Positions 12,259 to 21,300 of a stretch of 64,000 nucleotides of DNA are shown here, one piece after another. How positions within the stretch are numbered: the first letter of the stretch is position 1; every line of letters starts with the position of its first letter. Source of the stretch: Ornithodoros turicata (Eukaryota; Arthropoda; Arachnida; Ixodida; Argasidae); the NCBI RefSeq assembly GCF_037126465.1, contig NC_088202.1, positions 100,719,962 through 100,783,961 of the forward strand. Direction: 5' to 3'. The notes under the pieces were generated by a model. It did not search any database and had not been told where the DNA came from. It saw only the letters and a program-made list of their open reading frames with translations. The translations under genes were made by a program, and so were the position numbers.

Positions 12259-12901
12259 TAGAGCCCTGCACCATCCGCGGATGGAAGCGGATATCCGCGG
12301 ATATCCGCAAGATACTTGCGGATTCGGATGAAAATTTAGCACTTTCTGCGGTGTGCGGATCGGATGCGGATGGCGTGAGGTCGGATGCGGATCGGATGCG
12401 GATACGAAGGCAGCGGATCGGATGCGGATATACCGCGTGCTGTCATTTTTCCACCAGCAATTTATTTGTATTGCGCGCCGACAGCCGACAGCGAGCGCAT
12501 GCTCGGGTTCACCTTTGTCCATGCACGGCGCCAAGACGGGAGAGGAGGCATTCTGGCGTCTCGAACCGCGCGAGCACCGACGAGGTAGCGTTCCACGCGT
12601 TCCAGAAGTCTCTCCATATCGCGTTTGTTGAAAGGTTTACCTTTGCTTGTCGTCATGACTGAGTCCTTCCGTGACAGCATGGAGGCATCCGAAATTATAC
12701 CAACATGCTTCCGGCGGTCTTTACGCGTCTTTCGAAACGTGCGGATTTTGCGGATCGGATGCGGATGGTGCGTTTTGCTCAGCGGATCGGATGGGGATGT
12801 AAACTGTTGTGTATGGTGCGGCTGCGGATCGGATGCGGATAATGTGTGCGCGGATGCGGGTCGGATGCGGATGCCAAAAATCTCATCCGCGCAGGGCTCT
12901 A
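12259..12901. repeat. hAT-type MITE with perfect 8-bp target duplication
   Basis: Ends are TAGAGCCCTGCACCATCCGC and its inverse ATCCGCGCAGGGCTCTA. The 8-mer GTGGCAAT flanks it on both sides (12251-12258 and 12902-12909), the mark of hAT transposition. The interior has clusters of GCGGATCGGATGC on both sides of a unique core. A copy with the same architecture lies at 46948-47602. Its open frames (up to 156 codons) are shared with that copy and belong to the element, not to a host gene. No transposase. Confidence 0.9.
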
Positions 12902-13134
12902 GTGGCAATTATAGTCAAGCGGACAGGTTTGCAAAGACGCCCTTGGGACCTCTACATTAGAACCCGAGTGATGGGCAAGGTTAAATGTGGGGACATTTGG
13001 CCGACAAGAGGTGCATTTTGCAGAATCCCTCGTTCTTAGGTCTCGACTTTGAACCAGTTGTATGATTTTGTGGCACACGATGTCATAATAGAAAACAGAT
13101 AATTTTAGCAGAAGACTTCAACCTGTCGACAACA

Positions 13135-13428
13135 GACCTCTGTCCGAGAAACGTCATCATGACGTTGGTAGACAGACTGAAACCGAAACCGAAGTCGGAA
13201 GGGGAGGGCTGGGTTCCACGAACGGGCACTTGTTCGCTTCCTCCCATTGAAAGAAAAGTAGGACCGGAGGTCACGTCCCTTTCAGGGACCACCGTAATCC
13301 CCTCAAGACCGTAGCTTTCGGGCGTGACCTTGTTCGCCCCTAGCTTCGAGCGTAGTTCAACTCTACCAAATTGGTGGCGCTATCGAACACTGTGGCGTCA
13401 TTCGTTTACAAACAGGGAGAGGTCTATT
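13135..13428. repeat. Direct repeat, copy 1
   Basis: CGAGAAACGTCATCATGACG through GTTTACAAACAGGGAGAGGT recurs in the same orientation at 14560-14850 with scattered differences. The two copies are about 1.4 kb apart. They could be two insertions of one repeat or the ends of a larger element; the spacer (13429-14559) has no recognised coding region. Confidence 0.7.
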
Positions 13429-13561
13429 GATTGGGGTTTGCTACCCTCTGATCATCAGGACGGAATCCGTTCTGAAGTGCTGATTAATATTGTGCGCGAA
13501 CGTGAGCTTATTCAGGTCGTAAATGCACCAACTATGATTTCTCAAAAGTCTTCTTCAGCCT

Positions 13562-13640
13562 AGTTTTGTTTGCTTGTTTGTATGTTTGTTTGTGTTCATG
13601 TTTGTTTGTGTTCATGTTTGTTTGTTTGTGTTTATGCCAT
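13562..13640. repeat. (TTTG)n microsatellite
   Basis: Interrupted run of TTTG units with two TTCATG interruptions. Confidence 0.8.
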
Positions 13641-14559
13641 AGTCCGTTGAGGCGTTCAACCGAATAAGGCATTTCAGACATACAACTGTAGCTAGTGGGA
13701 GAATTATTGCTCAGTACAAATTTCTTGAGCGCTCGATTACTGTCGTGTGGACGACTGCGGCGTACTTGAGCATTTATCCGCAAGCTATGAAGAGTTTCTG
13801 AATGTTACTGGACTCTGTAACGGAGACATCGATAAAATTTAGAATTTCTTTTACTGCTAGGTGCTGTGCAAATAAGTACGACTCAACACGAAAACAAAAT
13901 TTTACGTAAAACACGCACGGTCTGGAATCCAGTGCCACCTGTAGAGTGATGGTAGATTAACAAATAACAAGCCTAAGGAAATCGCTTAGGAAAAAATTGC
14001 ATGGAGCAAACTTATTTGCAGTGCCCCCAAGAGTCGCCCTGCGCCACGTATGCCTAAAACTAAAAATAGAGCGCAGCTGTGAATGATAGGAATGAGGACA
14101 CTTCTAAACGGTTCAATCGATACTTCATGCATGATGCAGTGGCACGAGCGGCGTAGGCAGAAAAATATTTCGGAAGGAGCTCCATGGGGACTTCACATGG
14201 GTGAGGATGATGTTCCCCTCGCTTCCCTCTCCCAAATGCACTACCTAAGGTTAACCCCCCCCCCCTCCAGCTACGCCAGTGAGTGGCACCCTTACTAAAC
14301 CATTGTGAAGTACTGACACCTGTCTCCTATTTGCATGACACAATATGAAGAAATCCTGTTTTTAGTTAATACACTTGGAGAAGAACACTGGAACATGATA
14401 GAGTAAGTCCTAAATTGGTAGTAGTGGTGAGGATGGAACTGCTTGCCGTAGTCGGCCACGCTCATGCGGGCGGTCCTACATTGCTTGCTTATAAGACCTT
14501 GGTTGGACCAGTCATAGAACATGCAGCAGCTGTCCGGTTTCCGTATCAGTCAGTAAGAA

Positions 14560-14850
14560 TAAACCTCTACACGAGAAACGTCATCATGAACGTTGGTAGA
14601 CAGACCGAAACCGAAACAGATCGGAAGGGGAGGGCTGGTTTCTACAAATGAGCACTTGTTCGCTGCCTCCTATTGAAAGAAAAGTGGAACCGAAGGTCGC
14701 GTCCCTTTCAGGGATATCATCGTAATCCCCTCAAGACCGTGGCTTTCGACCTTGTTGGCCCCATAGCTTCGAGCATAATTCAACTCTACCAAACCAGTGG
14801 CGCTGTCGAACATTTTGACGTTATTTGTTTACAAACAGGGAGAGGTCTAA
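14560..14850. repeat. Direct repeat, copy 2
   Basis: Same unit as 13135-13428, same orientation. Includes AAGACCGTGGCTTTCG and AGCTTCGAGCATAATTCAAC variants. Confidence 0.7.
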
Positions 14851-15089
14851 ATGATACAAAGAATGCCAGCGAGAATCATCTGCAGCAGATATTTTAGAAG
14901 TGACCGGGAAAAGTAGAAGTGCGTGCAGGGCGTATGAATCAAATGATATTTTTTTACGTGTGCTCTGAGTCTGAGGTCCCATGCCCGTAGAACGACGACC
15001 CCCTGAAATTTCGTTTGCTGTTGAAAACGAAAGGATTCGGCTTCGCAGCACAGAGCTAACCACTGATCTCGATTGTAAAAGGCTGGATC

Positions 15090-15161
15090 GCGGATGGGGA
15101 GCGCGAGCGTGAGGAAACCGGCCGCCATCTTACTGTACCCACAACAGTCGCCGCAGCGATC
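15090..15161 (+). promoter_or_regulatory. Candidate promoter with a YY1-type site
   Basis: CpG-rich sequence with GCCGCCATCTTAC at 15121-15133, the inverse of the AAGATGGCGGC core bound by YY1 near many housekeeping start sites. It sits just upstream of an ATG exon with a strong donor. The same core on the other strand lies in front of the selenoprotein gene. Confidence 0.35.
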
Positions 15162-15230
15162 ATGGCAACTTCTTGTAATTACGGTCGTACCAACCGTACT
15201 GACAAGGATACAGGGCCTAAATTTCTACAG
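15162..15230 (+). CDS. First coding exon of a THAP-like, possibly broken gene
   Basis: ATG opens 23 codons beginning MATSCNYGRTNRTDKD and ending KFLQ, followed by the perfect donor GTGAGT. The spacing Cys-x4-NR-x-DKD-x3-F resembles the start of THAP zinc-finger domains, which bind DNA through a C2CH site. However, the expected second Cys is Arg here (CGT, one change from TGT). A downstream exon-like piece at 16262-16375, after TTACTTCACAG, holds THAP-like fragments in three different frames ('KKWVQNLRNAHK', 'NFDYHSTS', 'SKSICVTYDF'). This suggests a degenerate THAP gene. Poly(A) signals follow at 16736 and 16801. An alternative splice to GAAGGAACC at 15900 would give a 45-residue peptide. Family call is tentative. 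Confidence 0.3.
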
Positions 15231-15749
15231 GTGAGTAATTCTTTATCAAGGAATAAATAGGCGTCCATTCTGTATATTTAGTTGACCATTATGAAGTGTT
15301 TTTTTGTTCAAAACGAGCACTGGATGCAGGTTGTTTGATCGCTCTTCCGAGGTTCAATCGAGCACACTTGCATGTTACCTGGTGGCAAATACAGTTTGAG
15401 TGCATAATGTGCTTGAAAGAACATGTTATAGTACACTGGTAGTGTTGTCATCAATATATGTGCGAGCACTCGAGCGCTTTTTTGCATGCATTGCTAGCAT
15501 GGTACACGGTGTTCTCTACGGAAGCGAGTGCACATTCATTTCTTTGAATTACCTTCGCGCACAAGTTCGGTATTACGTCGTAACCAGACCAAGATTGTCA
15601 CCTTTTTTCATGTATTGGTATTGTTTTGTGCCTTGGTTTGATTTGTGACACAGAATGCTACGTGACGGTGGTGTGGCGCGACTTGGATAACGCCTTGTGT
15701 CTCACCTGTATCGTCAGCTTGTTACGATAATAATAATTTGTAGCGTGCC

Positions 15750-15975
15750 GTGCTATTTGTAGCAGTTTTTAAGGCAAAAGTGGTGTCTCGTCAATACAGG
15801 TTTCGTCATGTGGACTACCCAGTGAATAATCTGTGCAGTGTGATACGACTGGGTGTACAGATAAGTATCAAGTTCCTCATCCACTGGTTTCTACTTTACA
15901 GGAAGGAACCACCTCAGTGCACGCACTGTGGTTAGCCTCTCTCAAATTTGCACATTTTCATACATGTTGACATCA
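15750..15975 (+). pseudogene. C-terminal fragment of a LINE polyprotein
   Basis: The frame reads '...FLIHWFLLYRKEPPQCTHCG', stop, then 'PLSNLHI'. This fits the pattern found after the RNase H region of tick LINEs (a 'THxxLL..EPPPxCxxC' block followed by 'LTVxHIL'). The stop after CTHCG and the lack of upstream domains mark it as a dead fragment. It lies inside the span of the putative THAP-like gene. Confidence 0.4.
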
Positions 15976-16735
15976 GAAACACACCTTAGACTCCTTCACC
16001 CAGCAATATAATAATTATAATTCTTTTTAGAAGAGTTCCCCATATTCTTTTTAGAATAGGTTTTAATCTTTTCAATTTTTAGAAGATACAGGGATTGTAA
16101 GCCATGTTTTAAACTGATGTTTTAACATTTGTCCAATGCATTTATTAAACAACATTCATTTTTAACTGGTTGCACCCAAACCAATGTTCTGATGTATTAT
16201 TGCCTTTGTTGTCGATGCACCATAAAAATTGGAATAATCATCAATACTGGTTACTTCACAGCTGCCTCGACATACTCAAGAAATGGGTGCAGAACCTGCG
16301 TAATGCCCACAAACTTTGACTACCACAGCACCTCCAGAAAGTAAAAGCATATGTGTCACATATGATTTTTAAAGGCATTCACAGTATATAATACCTTGTG
16401 TGAACTGTTGTAGATCTAAGCAGCCTCTACAGTACACTCTCAGAAATTAAAACATGTCAGGGAACTGTGATAATCGTTTCAGTTAATAGGCATGCACATA
16501 TATGCTATAAGAAGAAATTTATTTATTGAGGATGCATTTCTCTGGTACTGATGTTGTTTACATCTACCGTTGATCACATTAAATTTAAAATTCAGCATAT
16601 ATGAGAAAATATCAGGAGGGAAGTTGCTATTCTTTGCTCATTCCAACCTAAAATTGAGTGCTACAAATTTAGAGAGTGTACCTGTCCATTGTCATCCCTA
16701 AAATATATATTGTCATTGTAGGAAGGTCACAAAAC

Positions 16736-16806
16736 AATAAATGTAGTCTTTTGCGACCTCCCTGCACGTTCATTGTATCCTGAAATGCATAAGTGCAAGA
16801 AATAAA
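16736..16806 (+). terminator. Two candidate poly(A) signals
   Basis: AATAAA at 16736-16741 and at 16801-16806. They could end the short transcription unit that begins near 15.1 kb. No cDNA evidence is available here. Confidence 0.3.
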
Positions 16807-17036
16807 TGTTGAACTTGAAAAATGTATACTCTCTTTACTCATCATCAGTGATCTTCTTTACAAAAGCATATCGTGTTAGACTTTTTTGTTTACGCTTCAC
16901 AGACAGGATACACGAGGTCCAAAATGACAAAAGCACAACTGTTTCAAGCTCCAAATCGTTCTGTTGCAATTTGCAGACCATACGTGTGTAGTGCAAGAGG
17001 GCCCCTGCACATCAAAGGGTAAGATGGGAGTCATTA

Positions 17037-17376
17037 ATGAAAGTGGTTCCTATGAGAGACTTCGATGCTGAAGAAAATTGTGCAAACTGCGGAAAGTGCC
17101 ATAGAAGATCTCCAGAAAGCGTGTCTGGTCTCACAACGGTGCCCCTTTTAGATGACGATGATACTGATTGGTGTTTCAGATGTGGAGCTGCATTTTTTGT
17201 AACGTGCTTCACATAACAAGCATGACAAAGCCAGTGCTGGATGGACGTTCAGTTTGGCACAACCGCGCCTGCAAATACGCAGAACAAATGAAGGAAGCAA
17301 CAAACATACATAAAAGGGCTGTACTTCAAAAAGAGATAAGTCCTGTGTCTCAAGCAGGTGTCACCACACTTCCTAA
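17037..17376 (+). other. Cysteine-rich exon-like ORFs, unrecognised
   Basis: Frame one (17037-17216) starts MKVVPMRDFDAEENCANCGK and includes CANCGKC and, later, DWCFRCG: two CxxC pairs that could bind zinc. A second frame, opening after GGTGTTTCAG at 17179, has CIFC and then VWHNRACKYAEQMKEAT, ending next to the donor GTAAGTT at 17377. One of the frames is probably a real exon, or both derive from one frameshifted gene. I do not recognise a family, and no partner exons could be joined. Confidence 0.25.
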
Positions 17377-17969
17377 GTAAGTTAATTGATTAAGCTTACA
17401 TCACTACCTTACTAACTGTTCTAACGAGCGCGAACGAATTGCGTGAAGTAATTATTTGAGCTGCTTGACGGTGTGTCCATATGTGCGAGGCATGGCACCC
17501 ATGTCGTTCACTAAAAGACTCTTTCTGCGGCGATGCTTGATATAAATCATACTAAACGCATACACGGCTAAAACAACGGCTGAGAGTCTACAGAACGATA
17601 TCTTTCTGTCATGCGAGGATATCTTTTCCCGGACCGTTCGTGACGGAAAAATTTTTGTCCAGAACGCAGCACAGGATATTATATACATGGTTGTTGTTAA
17701 CCTCACATCGTTTCTTATTGAAATATTGGCTGGGAAACGTGCTGTAGTATAATTCCCAGCGCTGCACTGCAGTGACAGTCTAGTTTCGGAATGCAAAACA
17801 TAACGTTATTAAGAATCGAAAAGCAGGGCACCTGCGAAACACTGTTAGGATACATCAGTATACTGGCACCTTACAAAATCGCGTGACGACAAACAATGAT
17901 CAACGCCTGTAGCGCAATAAATACTCACAACCTCTGTTGCCTCCCATTGTTTCCAATGGGCACACACAG

Positions 17970-18240
17970 CGTTTTAGGGCCCACCAACATGGCGGCCCGA
18001 ACGCGTACCTCTCTCCCACGAGCCCCTCTCCCATACGCGATCCATCCTTTATACATAGAGATCAGTGGAGCTAACTCAGTGTGCGCTGGGCCAACGGCAT
18101 GAGCATCTAGCAACCCTGACTGTCTCCACGCACGCGCAGCCGCGCCAGTGATATCACTCATCACGTGCTGTCGAACGCGGAAATCGCTCTCGCCAGGTCT
18201 GTCTGTTCGCTCCGCCGTCATTGATTGCGTCTTTTGCGGC
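17970..18240 (+). promoter_or_regulatory. Promoter region of the selenoprotein gene
   Basis: CpG-rich segment 150-400 bp upstream of the start codon. It holds a YY1-type core (AACATGGCGGCC, 17986-17997), an E-box CACGTG (18162-18167) and an NRF1-like CACGCACGCGCAGC (18127-18140). I see no clear TATA box at a plausible distance. This composition suits a broadly expressed gene. The transcription start is not fixed from sequence alone. Confidence 0.45.
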
Positions 18241-18386
18241 TGCTACTATATTCGGCTCTTCCATGTGGGTTGATCCCTCGCACCCTTTCTTGTGGCATTC
18301 GCGTACGCTGTTTGGTTGTGCCTTCATTAGGTTCTACGTTCTTTTCCCCAGATTGAATTGCGTGGAGTCTTCCCCGCGTTCCAGTC

Positions 18387-21300
18387 ATGGCACCTGTAAA
18401 AGTGGAGGTTGAATACTGGTGAGCTATTTCAAGCCTTTTTGTCCATTTCGGCATTTCATTGGGTGAACTGAGAATTAGCACGTAGTACAGTTACTGCCAT
18501 CGTACGTTGTGGTTGGCCTTCACAAAGCTGGTGTTAGTGCAAGCATGAAAGATTCTATTCTCAGTGTGCAGTAACGAAGTGCGCAAGAGAATTGCCTTAA
18601 ATCACGGTGCGCTGATTGCACAGCTACGAGGAAGTGTGAAGTGTTCTGTACGCTGGCGGACGCAGACCTGTTTGCAGGAACCGGTCTTGGAAATGAGGAA
18701 CAATAAGCACATGATGTGTGCTTGTCTTCGGGAGCGAGTTATTATTTGTGCCAGAGATCAAGCTTTGACAATTTGACAAAGCCTTGGCTTGTGCCGTTTG
18801 TATTTGTCAATAGTGTACACGGAGCATCCCCTCAAATGCTCCCACTGACTGCGTAAACCAGTAGTCCTCGGGTCCGAGCAGCAAAATGTCGCAAATTCCC
18901 AGTCGCATTCCTGACACCCTGCTTCAAATGCCACTGTTTCCGCTTGCGCTGTTTACATATGCCAGATGTGTCATATTTGAAGAAAACAGCTGTGGCGGAT
19001 TTAACTCGTGCAGTTTTCCTATGGTGCCTAAATAAAATATCCATATACCCTAGTAGAACTCTAGGGGGTATGTTGAAAGATATGTTCATGCTGATGTTTC
19101 ACCTATCGAACAATTCATCCAGGCTAGGCCACAAGGTCATGCCATATTTTCTGCATTACACTCTCGTTATTGGTACTTCACTTGTGCCATTGAGACAGTG
19201 AGTACATTTTTTGCCAATTGGAGTGGTCTTTGAGTACATGCACAGTCTGCAGCCATACGAAATTTTTCAGGTGGTTCTGGCCCCAAGTGTCTGTACTTCA
19301 TTTCAGTGGCGTGTTTTGATTTAATTTAATGTGCTTGCTCTGTCTTCTATTAGTTTCTTTTTCTGTTGTTCACTCGATTGCTTCTCTTTGTAGTGGCGGA
19401 TGAGGGTACGGCTCGCGCTTCGAAGAATTGAAGCGCGTCATCTTGGCCAAAGTGCCAGATGCAGTTGTCACCGGAACTGTGGGTCGTAAAAGTAAGCTAG
19501 AGCTTCATTTCTTATGTCAACTGCTTTAAAGTAAGTAGCTGTAAGTAGTTAAAGAGATCGAAACATCTAACTACTTATTTTATTCACTTGCGAGTGCTAG
19601 ACTTCTCCCATTTTTTGCCGGTTAGTTTCAACTGCTTTACTGTAGGGAAAAAAATATTTCTGATAATTTCGTTTGAGCCTGAGGAATCCAACGTTTCACG
19701 AAATTGATGCAAAAAATTAAATCCTTGCGTGCTGTATTGGTGCATCAGCCCCCAACACAAATCTCCTCTGCAGTGTCTCATCTCTCTCTCCGAGCTCTAT
19801 TTTCGTCTCGGGAACACAAGTTCACAGGGGGCGAGGTGAGGGGAATCCAGGGGTTGTAAATAGTTGCTTTTGTGGAGCCAAAAGATCGTTTAGAATGAGT
19901 GATACACGAGCTTACTCATTATCACAATGCAGCAAGTTCCAGTTACCCACCAGTTACCAATTACATTGCAGTAGAATTCACCATGTGGCCTCATGAAACA
20001 AATTATTTTTTAATAATCCTCTTAGTCTTAAAAAAAGGCAGGACCAACATTCATTTGTTGTTGCTTGAAGTTTTACGCACTTTTCATTAAGCCGTGGTGA
20101 TCCTCATTTACAAGATTGCTCTTTGGCTTGCTGGTTGTATTTATAAATTCATTTTATCGGCACTGATTTGTGGCAGGAAGGTCGAGCATTTCTAAAAAGT
20201 GAATTGGCTTCCCTGAATAAATTGCAAGTTTCTTCTTTTCAAAAAGTGCAAGTTCTGAGGAGTGTGGTTCACTCAACATTTGTAATACAAATTTTACTGG
20301 GTAGTCGCATTTGGCAAACAGTAGGCTTCACAGAGATTGTAATTGGTCGTCGTTGACAAGTAGGAAATTTGCGCCCTCGTGGGAGGCTACAAAAATTTTC
20401 TTGTCACTGTTCAGCTGTACGTTTTGTGCACACTGAACTGATCAAATAGAGTGAGCACGTGTAAAATGTGCCAATTTTTTCAAACATGATAGGAAACACG
20501 AGCATACATATGGATGCTTGTCCTGTACTGTTTTTATATGCTCTTGTGTTCCCTGCAGTGTTTGAACTGATCTGTGTATTACACAACTGCTGCACAGGTG
20601 CTGTACAATGCAGGTGATGCAGCTCAATGCTCACTTTAAGACAGTGCCAGTAGACCTTTGGGGGAACACACACAATGTGTAGTCAGTCCGCATAATACGA
20701 AAGCCAGTGTAAGTTTAGGTGGCGTTCAGCATGCATTCATGCAGTAGCATGCTTCACAGTCTTACTTGAAGCAACAGCACACACTATAATGTGAATTTTG
20801 TACCTGCATCACAGAAATGGGGCTTCTCTTACCAACAGACTTGCTATTGGGAAAAAGATTCCTGAAGTTGTTGTTCACGTTTGCTTCATTTCATGTAGAT
20901 GTATACGATGTAACAGCTTAAACCAATATACTTTTCAGCATCCTTTGAAGTCAAAGTTAATGGGGCAACGATTTTCTCCAAACTGCAGAAGGGGGCCTTC
21001 CCTAACTTCGATCAGGTGAGCTGTTTGCTTGTGCATAACGCAGGTAACATTGGTTGAGCAATGTGTGCTCATGCTGCCATGTAACTTAAGTAGATGTCTC
21101 TAACCAGTCCATGTAGTGTGAAGTTCGTACTTCATGTTTCCGGAGTACTGTATAAGTAGTAATTTTCGCGAGGACCTATTTTTCGCGAAATTCGCGAACG
21201 CCCTTTTTTCGCGAATTTAAAGTCCCGCGAAATATTCGAACCAATGACAGAAAAATACGTGAAAGAAATATGTAAGCAATTTGACCCAGGACGCTGAGGC

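Noticed and set aside
12192..12662. 156-codon frame and overlapping frames in both directions
   Set aside because: They recur in the second hAT copy (46948-47602) and reflect GCGGATCGGATGC repeats open in several frames, not a gene.
13135..14850. LTR retrotransposon bounded by the 13.1 and 14.6 kb direct repeats
   Set aside because: Repeats are more diverged, lack TG...CA ends, primer site and polypurine tract, so I treat them as two copies of one dispersed repeat.
19401..19403. Reading the UGA as a stop codon
   Set aside because: Family sequence, phases and splice sites continue for 82 codons, and the position is the known Sec/Cys site.
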